Source: Axinella damicornis (taxonomy: Eukaryota > Porifera > Demospongiae > Axinellida > Axinellidae). From it: 64,000 bases of DNA. Each line of letters starts with the position of its first letter. Positions within the stretch are counted from its first letter, which is position 1. The notes below the pieces were generated by a model. The model saw nothing but the letters and a program-made list of their open reading frames with translations, ran no database searches and was not told the origin of the DNA. The position numbers and the translations under genes were made by a program. Location: NCBI GenBank assembly GCA_963931865.1, contig OZ007515.1:1353318-1417317 (forward strand), in the 5' to 3' direction. Shown piece after piece: positions 42,086 through 55,403 of this stretch.

Positions 42086-45000
42086 GTATCTGTTATGGTT
42101 ACAGTTACCGGTAGTAATAATGCAGTATGGTTGAAATTGTACGTGGACTTGTGGGGCAAAAACATGCAACTTGCTGTCATGTTACCCGATTATTACCACA
42201 TTGCAAGGCATGCACCGTGGCTCACCCCGTGTGTTGTGGTTGTGGTCTGAGAAGCCTCTTCCTCATCTGTTGGAGTCTCTGGAGATGGATTCTCAATCAC
42301 CATGCTAAAATCTGGGGTTGTGGAAATAGTAGTATCAGGCTCCGAGGGAGGAGGATGTGTATTCTCTGCACTTGGAACCTACAGAGAGATGAATGTAGCC
42401 ACCATTATTGGTTGATCATATATCGTATCTTGCCTTCGCACAAGTACATGCTACCGAAGTCCACAATTGTTTTACTACACAAACTAGTGCAAGTCACAAG
42501 CAAGCATTGTCACACACCTCATGTGTTGTAGTCTGAGTTGCTTCCTCTCCATCTGCAGGATGCTCAGGAGATGGATTCTCAACAACAGTGCTGGGTTCTG
42601 TGTTTGCGAAGATGGTGAAAACGTTTGCACTGCCCGTGCGACCTGAAGTTGCTGCATTCTGAGTATCGGGTGTGGCAATGTTGAGGTCTGTTTCATTAAG
42701 AGGAACAGTGTCAGCTTCAGCACCTGGGTCAAACATCCAATTGGGTCGTGTGCGTAGGTTTCGTGTCTCTGTAGAAATGAGTTTAACAGGCTGGATGGCT
42801 GCTTCAATAAAATAACTAGCTGACTGATGCAGAGAATGCACTCGGCACTATATATCAATGTGTGAACCACCGATAACTATAGCCTGTACACCAGTACTAT
42901 ACCCGCAGGTTCTAGTCTGGTTCCCTTGTAGGCTCCCCTTCCTCTCCAAGGCCGTACAATTGCATACCTGTGTCAAAGACGTATTTTCTTCTTCTTCTTC
43001 CACAAAGAAGTCCGCAAGCACACATAGTACCAAACACTGCAGCCAACACTGCCACGGCTATAGCACCCGCTGCAATCCACAGTAAGTTGAACTTCACTCG
43101 GTCTTCAGCAGGTGTGACATCAGTTGCACCACCACCTTGCAGTGAATAGCAGTAATAAACATCTGATGTCAGCCACTTACAAAACTTTCATTTGCAAGGC
43201 CAAAAATAATTGTGTCAGGTAGGTTTCTTTTATGCCAAAATTGGCACATTTTGGAACCATCCTCTACCAAATACCGTAGATCGGGAAATTTTCGTGTTAA
43301 AAATATTTCGGGTGTAAATTTTTCGTGCGTTAAATTTTCGTGGTTGCGGGCAACTACGAAAAGATTTTAACAACAAAAATTTCCCGATCTATGGTATGGC
43401 ATATTTTAGCATGCCAAGTTTGCAATTAAACATAATTTGGCAAACAGCATCCTGTTCTGTAGGGTGACCATGTGCCATTTCTGAATAAAAAGGACAAATG
43501 AAACAAAATTGGTATTGGGTTAGAAGGGAATGTTGCACTTGGTATGTGAATGAGATACGAAGCTGGGGATTGTGTTATCATGGTCAGCATAAAAGAACTT
43601 CAAATGATGTCATTAAAATGGGTCGGTCACACGTTCATTATTTTGGCTGACAACAATGGTGCATGTTTGAGCTAAGTACGATATGCTAGGTATCTTGGGC
43701 TAGGAATGAGATATGAAGCTGGGATTTGCACTATTGTGATCAGCATGAATGGAGCATTCCAATGATGTCCATTTTGCTGTAGGTTGAATTTTGACACAAA
43801 ATCATGAAAAACCATGGATTATATATAGCCTTTGGTCGAGTGTGATTTTTGGTAAAAATGTGACCTACACTGAAAGTCCTTTTCAGGACATCAGTTGAAT
43901 GTTCTTTTCATGCTGATCACAATGGTGCAAATCTCAGCTTCGTATCTCATTCCTAGCACAAGATACATACATAGCATAGTATAAAATTATGTGCATACAA
44001 TTGAGCTAAATAGATCTAATATGCTAGGTATCTTGGGCTAGGAATGAGATACGAGGCTGGGATTTACACCATTGTGATCAGCATGAATGGAGCTTTCAAA
44101 TAATGCCAGGTTGAATTTTGACCCAGAATTATGCCCTTGGTTGAGTGCGATTTTTGACAAAAAATGAACCGAAAGACCATTTTAGCACATCAGACCTTCG
44201 GTTTGTTTTTTGCTTACAGCATTTTACATACAGTAAGCGATCAAAAGTGTAGGAAATTGAGGCTATGCATGCCCATACCCCCAGATAATAAGTGGCAGTG
44301 TACCAAACAGAACAATTTATCTTTGCTGGCTACACTGTGTATCCTTGGTGTGCTGATGCAGTACAGAACTGAGCAGAGATCTGTCGCTCACCAGGAGTGC
44401 TATTTCTGCCAAATGTTTCCATTTTTGGCAGAAATGGCACATCAGTCACCCTACGGAACAGGAGTGCTGTTTCTGCCAAGTTGCCTTAATTCCACACTTC
44501 CACATGTCAAATGTGCTGTAATTGGTTTCAAAAGTGTTCCAGTTTTAGCATGTGAACTTAATTGTGTCTACCCGGGTAGTTGCACATAGCTACAGGCTAT
44601 ATTTAGGTATAGTTGCAAGCTATATTTAGCTACAGGCTATATATTTAATTGCAAATGCTGTATATATGGCATTAACTGCTTCCGCCACTCAGTACTGTTC
44701 AGCAGCAGTAGAGAACCTCTCTGCTGCTGCTGAACAATATCTTGCTAGGGGATCTTTCCAGAGCTGAGAAGCTATGACAGCACATCCTGAATGCTGTAAT
44801 GCTATGACAGTAGCCTCGTTCCCAGGCCCATGCCCAGCTTTTCGTCGCTTGCATGCTCTGGAAAGATCCCCTAACAAGATATTGTTCAGCAGCGGCAGAG
44901 AGGTTCTCTATATAGCTGCACTGAGTGGAGGAAGCAGCTATTATTAAACATAGCTGTAGCTAAACATAAGGTGCACACCCAGCTTTTCATCACTTGCAAG

Positions 45001-45642
45001 CGACGAAAAGCTGGGCGTGGGCCTGGGAATGAGGCTACTATGCACACCCTGAATGCTATAATACTATGACAGCGCATCCTAAATGCTGAAATGACCACTC
45101 TGTGCATGATGTCTGCTGCACTAAGGATTAGTTACTCCAGACATTTGATCTTGGCACTGAGTGCCTACAGCTCTATAGCCAGTAATACGTAAAAGGAAAA
45201 CCTTTGTTCAGTGATTATAATTATAACATACCAGTAACTGTAATCTGTATTGTTGAAGTCTGTGATTCCAGCAGTTGAGCAATTCCTGCCTCTTCTCGAG
45301 CCACTACAATAACAGTCAATTCTGCTTCGTACTCCCCAGCTTGCACACCCTGTGTGTCTTCATACACAATTGGCTTTGAAATCTTGAGAATGGGGACCGT
45401 AGCTGGATCCAAGTTGGGGTCACTCCCATCAAAGATCATCACATCTGACACTTCTCCACCCTCAAATACAATCGATGCGTTAGTTGTTTCGATTTGAAAA
45501 ATGATTGCTCGAGGAATTTGGAAGTATGTGTTGTTTATGAAGATCGTGAAGCTTACAACAGGTTCTCCACTCTGAGTGTCATCCGTAGTAACCGATGTGG
45601 CATACGTTGTAGCATTCAAGATAGCCCTGTAGTCTTCTGGAA
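41689..45642 (-). CDS. Gene C cadherin-like, TM and tail exons
   Basis: 45232-45642 cadherin-like, 42968-43135 TM, 42518-42768 and 42226-42378 tail, and 41689-41745 terminal exon (APSPENEQPPPEKHDTTT, stop). Protein and intron lengths match gene 1 for the first three and gene A for the last two. The tail repeats VVENPSPEHPADGEEA and MVIENPSPETPTDEEEA. Confidence 0.8.
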
Positions 45643-48600
45643 CTGCATAGAAAAAAATGACTTTAGTGATTATGTACATGGCCTTGGGAATACTTCCCCA
45701 CACAACACACCGAAACTATTATTGTACAGATCCAATATTAAGTGGTAAGATTTTTGTGCAGTGTTGTCATTTGAGATTCTATTATAATATTATAGTCTAC
45801 AAACTTACATGGGGTGCAAAGAATGGTTGGGTAGTTTCCATAGAAACCATCTGGGCACACTGCAGTGCAATCTCCATTGTAGTAGTAGAGGGAAGTTTCA
45901 CAAGGTTCAGCGAGTGTGCTACAGTCAGAACCAGTGAAGTCAGGAGGGCATTCACATTGAGTCCGTGTTCCAACCCCTTCCAAACATGTCCCTCCATTCA
46001 AGCAGGAATCTGGCTGGCAGAAGGAGAGGTCAGACCCACACAATGGACCACTGAATCCAGAGACACATTCACAGGTTGTGACTGTACCAGGCCCTTCGAG
46101 GCAAGTTCCACCGTTCAAACATGTTTCTACCTCACAAAATGGAAGATCATTTTCACAAGCAACTCCAGTGAAACCATCAGAGCAGCTGCAGTTGGTTCCA
46201 TTTCCTAGTCCCTCAATACATGTCCCACCATTTTCACACATGTCTGGCATACAGAAGTCCAAATCTACACTGCAGTTAGAGCCATTGAATCCAACATTGC
46301 AGTAACACGTTGTCTCAATACCTGGTCCTTCACTGCATGTTCCACCATTAAGACAAGTGCTTGCTGTACAGAATTCGAGGTCAACACTGCAGTTTGCACT
46401 AGTGAAACCAGCAGCGCAGTCACATGTTGTAGTAGTTCCAAATCCTTCATTGCAAGTACCACCGTTAAGACAAGTGTCCTCGGTACAGAATAGAAGGTCT
46501 ATTTCACAGTTAGGGCCACTATACCCTCCGAGACAGCTGCAATTTGTATCAGGTCCAAACTCTTCGGCACATGTTCCATTGTTCATGCACGTTGTTGGTG
46601 TACAGGCTGTGAAGTTTCGATCATCCTCATCACATGTTAGCCCAGTGTAGCCAGAGACACACTCACACCGAGTCAGCGTTCCAATACCTTCCAAGCATGT
46701 ACCACCATTAGCACATGTGTCTGGCTCACAGAAGTCTATATCAACACTGCAGTTTGCACCAGTGAAACCAGCAGCACAAATGCAAGTTGTAACGGCTCCA
46801 GGACCTTCATTACATGTGCCGTCATTAAGACAGGTCTCAGATGTGCAGAATGGAAGGTCTGTTTCGCAGGTTGTACCACTGTACCCTTCAGGACAGCTGC
46901 AACTTGTATCTGGTCCAAACTCTTCAACACATGTTCCTCCGTTCATGCACGTTGTTGGTGTACAGGCAGCATGGTTTGGGTCATTCACATCACAGAGCAT
47001 TCCAGTAAACCCAGCAGCACATACACAATGAGTCAGTTCACCTACTCCATCCACGCACGTCCCACCATTCCGGCAAGTGGTTAGTGTACAGAATGAAAGA
47101 TCTACAGCGCAGTTTGCACAAGTAAAACCAGCAGCACAGACACAGGTTGTCATGGTTCCAAGTCCTTCAATACATGTCCCACCATTAAGACAAGTGTCCA
47201 CAGTACAAAAATCCATATCAACGCTGCAGTTTGCACCAGTGAATCCAGCAGCACAATTACAAGTCGTAACAGTTCCAAGTCCTTCATTACATGTCCCACT
47301 ATTGAGGCAAGTCCCGAGTGCGCAGAAATCCAAATCAACACTGCAGTTTGCACCAGTGAAACCAGCAGCACAGTCACAAGACGTCATGGTTCCAACTTCC
47401 TCATTGCATGTCCCACCATTAAGACAAGTGTCCTCGGTACAGAAATCTAAATCAACACTGCAGTTTGCACCAGTGAAACCAGAAGCACAATCACAAGTCG
47501 TCATGGTTCCAAATTCCTCATTGCATGTCCCACCATTAAGACAAGTGTCCTCGGTACAGAAATCTAAATCAACACTGCAGTTTGAACCAGTAAAACCAGC
47601 AGCACAACTACAAGTCGTAACAATTCCAAGTCCTTCATTACATGTCCCACTATTGAGGCAAGTCCCGAGTGCGCAGAAATCCAAATCAACACTGCAGTTT
47701 GCACCAGTGAAACCAGCAGCACAGTCACAAGACGTCATGGTTCCAACTTCCTCATTGCATGTCCCACCATTAAGACAAGTGTCCTCGGTACAGAAATCTA
47801 AATCAACACTGCAGTTTGCACCAGTGAAACCAGCAGCACAATCACAAGACGTCATGGTTCCAACTTCCTCATTGCATGTCCCACCATTAAGACAAGTGTC
47901 CTCGGCACAGAAATCTAAATCAACACTGCAGTTTGCACCAGTGAAACCATCAGCACAATCACAAGACGTCATGGTTCCAACTTCCTCATTGCATGTCCCA
48001 CCATTAAGACAAGTGTCCTCGGCACAGAAATCTAAATCAACACTGCAGTTTGCACCAGTGAAACCAGCAGCACAATTACAAGTCGTCATGGTTCCAAATT
48101 CCTCATTGCATGTCCCACCATTAAGACAAGTGTCCTCGGTACAGAAATCTAAATCAACACTGCAGTTTGAACCAGTAAAACCAGCAGCACAACTACAAGT
48201 CGTAACAATTCCAAGTCCTTCATTACATGTCCCACTATTGAGGCAAGTCCCGAGTGCGCAGAAATCCAAATCAATGCTGCAGTTTGCACCAGTGAAACCA
48301 GCAGCACAGTCACAAGACGTCATGGTTCCAACTTCCTCATTGCATGTCCCACCATTAAGACAAGTGTCCTCGGCACAGAAATCTAAATCAACACTGCAGT
48401 TTGAACCAGTGAAACCAGCAGCACAATTACAAGTCGTCATGGTTCCAAATTCCTCATTGCATGTCCCACCATTAAGACAAGTGTCCTCGGCACAGAAATC
48501 TAAATCAACACTGCAGTTTGCACCAGTGAAACCAGCAGCACAATTACAAGTCGTCATGGTTCCAAATTCCTCATTGCATGTCCCACCATTAAGACAAGTG

Positions 48601-51600
48601 TCCTCGGCACAGAAATCTAAATCAACACTGCAGTTTGCACCAGTGAAACCAGCAGCACAATTACAAGTCGTCATGGTTCCAAATTCCTCATTGCATGTCC
48701 CACCATTAAGACAAGTGTCCTCGGCACAGAAATCTAAATCAACACTGCAGTTTGCACCAGTGAATCCAGCAGCACAACTACAACTCGTAACAATTCCAAG
48801 TCCTTCATTACATGTCCCACCATTAAGGCATGTGTCTACCTCACAGAATGGAAGGTCAATTTGACATGTTGTTCCATTGAATCCGTCAGCACAATTACAG
48901 CTTGTTGCAGGTCCATATTCTTCCACACATGTTCCACCATTATCACAGGTGGTTGGTTCACAGTCTGGAGGGTCTGTTTCACACATCATTCCAGTGAAGC
49001 CAGTGGGACAGTCACATGTTATCATTGCTCCTGTTCCTTCGATACAAGTTCCTCCATTCGTGCAGGTTGTTGGTGTACAGAAGCTGAGATCTGTTGTACA
49101 GTTAGGTCCACTGAAACCTTCAGCACATACACACGTGGTTTCTGTACCATTCCCTTCTACACATGTACCATCATTCTGACAAGTCTCGGATGTGCAGAAG
49201 TCCTCATCCACATCACACATGGCCCCAGAGTAGCCCTCAGGACACTGGCAAATGAATCCATTCACTATGTCTGTACATGTCCCACCATTGTCACATGGAT
49301 CACTCATACACTCATTTATTTCCGTGGAGCAGTTCAGGCCAGTGTAGCCAGGGGGACAGTTGCATGTAAAATCCGATATCCCATTCTGGATACAGGTTCC
49401 ACCATTCTCACATGGATCTGGATCACACGGAGTTATGTCGGTTTCACAGCGATCACCGCTATAATCTGGTGTGCAATCACACTGAAACATGCCAAACAAG
49501 AGGTTGGTGCAGTTACCATCATTGAAGCAGGCGGGCTCGCCAGTTGTAGCAGGTATGGACTCACACTCATTAATATCTTGGGAACAGTTGTAGCCAGTGA
49601 AGCCGGTGGAACAGTTGCATGTGTATCCATCAATGCAGCCCACCTGAAGTGCTCCTGAGCCTGTACTGCTATTGCATGGTAGGGCATCGCTAATACACGT
49701 TCCATTCCCACAGTCAACTCCGACACAATTATCAACTATTTGCATCTGACAGTTGTCACCTGTGTAGTCTGGTGGGCAGGTGCAGTTATAGGAGGTTGTG
49801 TTCTGTTCATTGCAGGTTGCTCCATTCATACAAGGATTAGGATCACAGGGAGCTACAGAAGAAATGTTCAATACAGGCATTCACAATCATTTTGCATAAT
49901 AGCTTAGAGGCCAGAGTACCTACCCATACAACAATCAGAATTACAAAGATCTGCAGAGAGGAAGCAGTGGTCCGGGAGTGCACGTCACATACTGTAGAGT
50001 AGGCCGTTTACAATCACTGCATGGACTGGACTGGTAGACTAGTGGTGGGTTGGACTGGAGGACGATTTGTATCTAAAATTGCTTTTATGCTCTCCAGTCA
50101 GACTGACCTGTCTGTACGGGTGTGTGAAGCATATTAATATGGAATCGCTGGACTGGACTGTATGCTAACTAAAGTCACGTTATAATTACAACGCACATGC
50201 AGTTTACCGGACCTCAAATGTCATCTGTACTGGCTACAACCTACATAACATACATAACATAACTAGCTTCTTTTGCTGAGCATTTCTTCTCAAAGACTTC
50301 AGGAAGCTGCACATGCAATGAACTTGATAGGAGTACTTACATGCTCTCCCTTGCTTATATATAGCCTGTGATGTTATTTTCTGAGAAATCAAGCTATATA
50401 TTCATAGATGAATATTGATATTCACAGCCACTGTGGCACTTGTGTTTGCTTTACAGGTGGGCAGATACTACACATGAGTACATCCACATATATATAGTCA
50501 GAGGACAGGTTTCCTATTTCATATTGGCGTCTTCTGAGAGATTTTGGGTGAGACTCTCCTACTTTCGTTTATTCTTTCAAATAGTTGGTGATTAAGGACT
50601 GGTTACTTTGGTGCTCTATTTAACCCTTTAATTACAAACACTAATGACTTTCAGCTTCACGATGTCACTTCCACTGCATGTTGAGCAGAAGGGGTAGGAC
50701 AGGGGGAGGAGGTGGTTTCGGAAAAACGACATGACTAGGCTGTGAAAAGCCCTTGGTCAGAGCCGGGTGGGCCATTTCTCTTGCATCATTGCCCAAACAT
50801 CTTCACCAAATACTTGTTAGAGGTCCTTAGAGTCATGAGGATGACAGATGGAGTGCACGTACTGCATGTGTGCGGCTTGGAGCACAAAACCCTAAGAGAA
50901 CTGCATGTAAGGTAAACTGAAACTTCTTGTTGGTTGTTTATCTAGGGTTTACCCTTATTACCAGGTTAACGTCACTGTAGTGAGAATCTACTTCAATTTG
51001 CACTGGTATATATACTTTTCAGAGTCCAGACTGTCCAGGACATGCTGACCTCAAACTCCATGCAGTCATAACTTTACACTAGCTAGCTATAATTATATGG
51101 GTTTCCCTTAGCATATGTAACCAATGGATACGAACATGACTGTTGAATTATGGACATGATCATCGACAATTAAGAGGATCTCAAGTACTCACTCATTGTC
51201 ATGCGTCTCAATCTTCTTCCCACAGCAACTGGTCGTGACACAGAGCTGGTACCATCAATCTCTACCACAGCAATGTTCATCCCATGTGGCAGTACGGGGG
51301 GAGCTTCTTCTGGTGGTGTGTTCCAGGCGTCATCAGAATACGCTGCAGAAATGGGTAAGATTATTATAATTGCGAGTAGCAACAGTACTGCACTCACGTA
51401 CATAGGGCAACTGTTTCCATATGACATTTGAAGTGAGCAATGGAAAAAAGAAACCTCTTGTAGCTCCACCATCAAGGTGAGTTCTGCACATTAAAGCGTC
51501 AGCAGACTACAATGGTCATAATGGTGTTAGTTAATCCCCACTATCTCATACCACGTCATAATGGTGTTAGTTAATCCCCACTATCTCATACCACGTCATA

Positions 51601-54392
51601 ATGGTGTTAGTTAATCCCCACTATCTCATACCACGTCATAATGGTGTTAGTTATTCCCCACTATCTCATACCACGTCATAATGGTGTTAGCACTATCTCA
51701 TACCACGTAAGCTACTGAGAGCTTAGGTTGTGGGGCAGACCCTCACACGCAAGGCGTTATCACTGCCAATGGTGAGGGCTTTATTTCCTCAATTTGGGAT
51801 GTGTACTTCTATGGCTGTCTCAGAATTGGGCACTATACAAAACCAACGTTAACAAGATTGAGGTTGAGGTTTGCACTGGTCGCAACATTATTGTGCATGC
51901 ATGCATGGTTGTGAAGAACTGATGTAAGTTCTAGTATTCAGATTGAAAGGTTGTAAGTTCAAACTCCAGTTAGATCTTGATTCAAAGGCTCAAATTACAA
52001 TTATAGGTTTACCTTCTTGAATAGTAGATGTTCTCTCATTTGCCCAGAAAGTGAGGTATGTCTGTACCACTGCATACCTGTAGCATAGCAACACGGTTAG
52101 CATTAATCCGGCAAGTTCAGGGCTGTCTAATCATTACATTTACTTCATGCTATGCTGAAGGTATTGTATGTCATGATCTTGTAGCTTGCTAGCTAGCTCG
52201 CACTCTGTCACAATTAGGCGGTAGAATGGAAGTCAGTACGTAATACACCAAGATCGCATGTTGACATCGAAGACTCTGCCGCAATGAAGATGATGTCATC
52301 ATACGCTCTTGAATATGCCAACAGACATCATTTTGAACTTGTACGTGCTTATTTCTCATGAACACAGAAATGGCCCTTTATTGGGTTCAGAGGGGAGAAT
52401 CCAACAAATCAGGTAGTTATGTAGACTAAAAATCAGCTCTGAAACACAAAATCTGCATGATCTTACGCGAATGTGACAGCCCCAGTGCCAGCAGAGGGAG
52501 CAGTCCAGGAGACCGTCACAGAATCCTTATCACTTCTGCTGTTGTGGGTTATAGCACTCTGCAATGATAAGATCAAATTAATTCCATCAGGAGTGCCAAT
52601 ATATGCATGTGTGCGTCATCAGGGAATCCCAGTAATATGTATACATAGCTTGCGCCGCAGGTTTTTTGGCCTTCTAAAATAATTATACATACACTTTGTA
52701 TGTTGCATGAGCTCAGTCTTGCAACGCTTCCAGGAGGAGGGGTCACGAAGGTACCCACACCAGGGGAGTCATCAGCTGCAAGCCTGCCCTGGATGAAGAA
52801 CCCCCTGAAGGTGGGACTGTTGCCAGCAGCAGAGAGAGTCACTGCAGGGAGATACAACTCTAATTAGCTCTAAAGTGTATTCCAATGCTCCCTCAAGTTA
52901 CACAGCCTCCTGTGAAGAATAGGCTGTTGACTCACAACAGCTTTGCATTTCGTCGCACAACTGACCAGTTTGGCGGTAGTATAAAAATGATCTCATTCAT
53001 TAGTATAGCATGTGCATTAATTGAGTGTTTATGACAACAGCCTTTAAATTTGTTGTGTGCTAATTCTTAAATGACAGTGGTTAGCTTGAAACTTATATTT
53101 TAAACAGCAGGCTTGACTATAAGAACGGTGACTCTACAGCCACAGCTGAAGGTCATACAGGAATGAAACATAATTATGGTATAGAATATTGATTTCTTTG
53201 CATGTGAAAGTTTATGCAAAAGCAAGGGATACGGGAGTGGCGAATAGTAAATACACACAAAACAGAAACGTATAGGTTGGCATTTTCGATACATAACTAG
53301 CCTTGTGTTAAAACAATTCATGCAGAAATAGTGTGGGGCGCAAATGAGAATCAGTCAGTATGTTCAAAAGTAATATTTAATTAAATACTAGTTTGCAGTG
53401 CATTACAGGTTTTAGTGCACAAGGGCAATCTAGTTAACGGTCAAGGGCGAGATACTGCACGAGCCGAAGGCGAGTGCGTTATCTGCCCGAGATCGTTAAC
53501 TAGATTGCCCGAGTGCACTAAAGCCCGTAATGCACTGCAAACTGGTATCTAAACTATTAAGTGCAACTCACTGACCCGAGACAGCCTTTGATCTTTGGAA
53601 AGTGTGCACTATCTAGATAATGCACACTAAAGTGTGCAATAAGCGATTTAATTCTCCGTCATGTGATCGATTCTGAGGTGTCTGATTCGTTGAGGGTCAC
53701 GTGAGTAGCACTAACATGATTTATGGATTGCGCATACATTATACAAACAATGCTGTCATTACATAATTATTTTCTTGTTCTCTTTAGCACTCGAAATGGC
53801 AGTTGAATCTGTTCTTCACACCCGATGTGTTGTTACGTTCGTAGATCCTAGACATTTAATATCCTCAAAAACATCTTGCTGCATTATCTACAAGGTAGCT
53901 ATAGCTACTGTGGTCCGGCAGGAAGTCCAATACTTTAGGTATAGGTACCGGACACGTGCACACATCTAGAACCGGCCCTGGCCCTAAATACCCTAACCCA
54001 ACGCCCTACGTACTTCCTGCCGGACCAATATCCACTTCGATTTTCGTTATGTATGTGGCATTCATGACACTGCTCTCTGCAATTCTGTATAATATTATTA
54101 TGTTGCTTGGGATCACAATAATTATCCATAATTACTTCAACTGCCATACGAGGAAGTGAGTGAGAGAGTGTACAAACTCACATTGGTATGTCCTCCCTGG
54201 TAGGTAACTGAAGCCTCCACTGCCATCGTCAAAGATGCCGAGATCAATGCCGTATGGGTTAGTTGAGGTCTGCGGTACGCTAAGATGGCTGGAAGTGACG
54301 GTTGAGCAAGCTTCCGGGGGGGCGCCGGTGGGGAGGGAGAGGGCGGGAGAGACCAACAGCAACACCAACACTATCGCCACCGCGGCTCTCAT
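41689..54392 (-). CDS. Gene C: Reeler / 33-EGF type I membrane protein
   Basis: Exons, 5' to 3': 54182-54392, 52693-52841, 52467-52558, 52013-52077, 51193-51342, 45809-49852, 45232-45642, 42968-43135, 42518-42768, 42226-42378, 41689-41745. The total is 5751 nt, 1917 codons with TAA. Domains: signal peptide (1-20), Reeler (21-172), a half cadherin-like module (173-222), about 33 EGF repeats and furin-like motif (223-1570), cadherin-like (1571-1707), TM (1708-1763), acidic tail to 1916. Compared with B and D, the first furin-like exon and the N-terminal half of the first cadherin-like exon are gone, yet phase is kept. From the EGF array to the first tail exon it is almost identical to gene 1, including introns, so it is a recent segmental duplicate. 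Confidence 0.75.
41805..41948. mobile_element. 144-bp foldback element in gene C 3' intron
   Basis: Arms of about 60 bp: tacagcggtttgctgagatc from 41805 and gatctcagcaaactgctgta to 41948, with a few mismatches. Absent from the paralogous intron of gene A (15583-15895), so it inserted after that duplication. Confidence 0.8.
43136..45231. other. Repeat-filled intron of gene C, duplicate of 916-3015
   Basis: Same order of foldback (43271-43397), dispersed units and nested inverted repeats (44697-45037) as in gene 1, differing by scattered single bases and small indels (for example 1164 gaa versus caa, and loss of about 7 bases near 44243). No coding exon supported. Confidence 0.85.
45809..49852 (-). 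CDS. Gene C EGF-array exon (about 33 repeats)
   Basis: 4044 nt, phase 1-1, the largest exon here. The second unit is a hybrid (DNCVGVDCGNGTC joined through SSTGSGALQVGC to the end of the DHCEP-type repeat), so units 2-4 of the usual order are fused into one. Between about 47390 and 48760 there are 12 or so near-identical 114-bp repeats of the DFCAED/DFCTED and DFCALG types in a shuffled order. The 3' third matches gene 1 repeat for repeat, including the AGFTCANC seventh cysteine (about 47107-47135) and both long linkers. Confidence 0.85.
49853..51192. other. Gene C intron upstream of the EGF exon
   Basis: 1.3 kb with no supported exon. It lacks the furin-like exon and the N-terminal cadherin-like sequence that the paralogues carry in this interval. 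A tctttcagcttcacgatgtcac fragment near 50649 is also found at 22910 in gene A's intron, evidence of a shared dispersed sequence. Confidence 0.55.
51193..51342 (-). CDS. Gene C truncated cadherin-like exon
   Basis: 150 nt, phase 1-1. It encodes YSDDAWNTPPEEAPPVLPHG, MNIAVVEIDG and an arginine-rich VAVGRRLRRMTM, aligning only to the C-terminal third of the module in genes 1, B and D (YSDDPRNTPQ, GMNITLVAVD). The acceptor is CTGCAG|CG and the donor A|GTGAGT. It lacks the VNPPPG end. Conserved phase suggests it may still be spliced in; it could also be a decaying exon that is skipped, since exon 4 can join the EGF exon directly in phase. Confidence 0.55.
51516..51706. repeat. 40-bp minisatellite (about 5 copies)
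   Basis: The unit starts gtcataatggtgttagttaa and ends ctatctcataccac. Four nearly exact copies and a shortened fifth, in the gene C intron between exon 4 and the truncated cadherin-like exon. Confidence 0.9.
53382..53550. mobile_element. Foldback element in gene C intron 1
   Basis: The left arm has actagtttgcagtgcattac then ttagtgcac and gggcaatctagttaac. The right arm has the complements gttaactagattgccc, gtgcactaaa and gtaatgcactgcaaact. The centre carries gagccgaaggcgagtgcg. No ORF. Confidence 0.8.
53911..54027. mobile_element. Small foldback with 16-bp ends
   Basis: tggtccggcaggaagt at 53911-53926 is the exact complement of acttcctgccggacca at 54012-54027. Confidence 0.7.
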
Positions 54393-55403
54393 GGTTGCAG
54401 ATCAGCACTGCAGCAGGTCTCAGGATGGATAATATTCGCTACACGACGATTAAATAGTTAGTCCCTCCCACTTACGCACAGCCCCGCCCACACACTATCC
54501 GATCAGGTTTGATCGCCTGCTATGCCTCCTTGATGATAAAGAGTCAAGTTTGTGGTGGACACACGGGGGTGGTGGACACACGGGGGTGCAATACCATCCT
54601 TTGCGAGGCTAGGACTCTGGCAAGTAGTTTGACCATAGAATTTAACAAGGGAGATGACGTTGACTATGAATACGGATAACCAAGTGGGTAGCTTAGCTCA
54701 ATGTAAACATCGCATATTCTCTAAGTAGGTGTCAACACATCGGAACGAATTCACTGCCATGTTGATGATATTCAAAGAGCAAGTTCAAGTAGCAATTCCT
54801 CCCACGTAGTACATGTACGTATGTCGGGCTACCTCCCCCGAAGACGTGCATGTATGTCCATATCTATGGTATAGGGGTATCGATAAAATTAGCCCCGCCC
54901 CCTCTTCGTGTGCTTTGGTGATTATGAGGATGCATAGTTCACTGGTAATGGTGTACATATGTGCACACACAATGTAAAGTACCTGTACAAGGGTGCCTAA
55001 TATCATAATATTATATCAAAACCTCTCTTATAATTCTCATTCTACAGACCTAGCTGTGTATATCTACCAGTAGCATTTAAACTTTTGTAGTGCATGATTC
55101 AGCTCATCTGAAAAGTTGAAAGTAATTACTGGGTTGATACAACAACATGCGTGAGAATCACAATCTAGCTGGGGTACCGGTATAATATGATTTGCATAAT
55201 TGAATTCATGACAATTACATACATGAATGAATGCAGTCTGGGAAGGAGGCAGACAAAGCGGCATTGGATGCATGTTCATTTGGGATAGTGATACACAAAC
55301 TATGAATACATGATAATGGTGCAGTACATGAATTCCAAGCCATGTAAGGCCTGGGAATGAGGCTACATACGGGGTACATTACATTACATTACTGGTTGCA
55401 AGG
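54393..55403. other. Intergenic region between gene D and gene C
   Basis: No gene recognised. A short direct repeat gtggacacacgggggt occurs twice near 54553-54588. A half copy of the TAGCCTCG family (ggcctgggaatgaggcta) lies near 55349-55366. GC boxes of the ccccgcccac type occur near 54482 and 54894. Confidence 0.5.

Larger units (their letters stand above)
52842..54181. other. Gene C first intron
   Basis: It contains two foldback elements (53382-53550 and 53911-54027). No exon supported in the rest. Confidence 0.6.
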
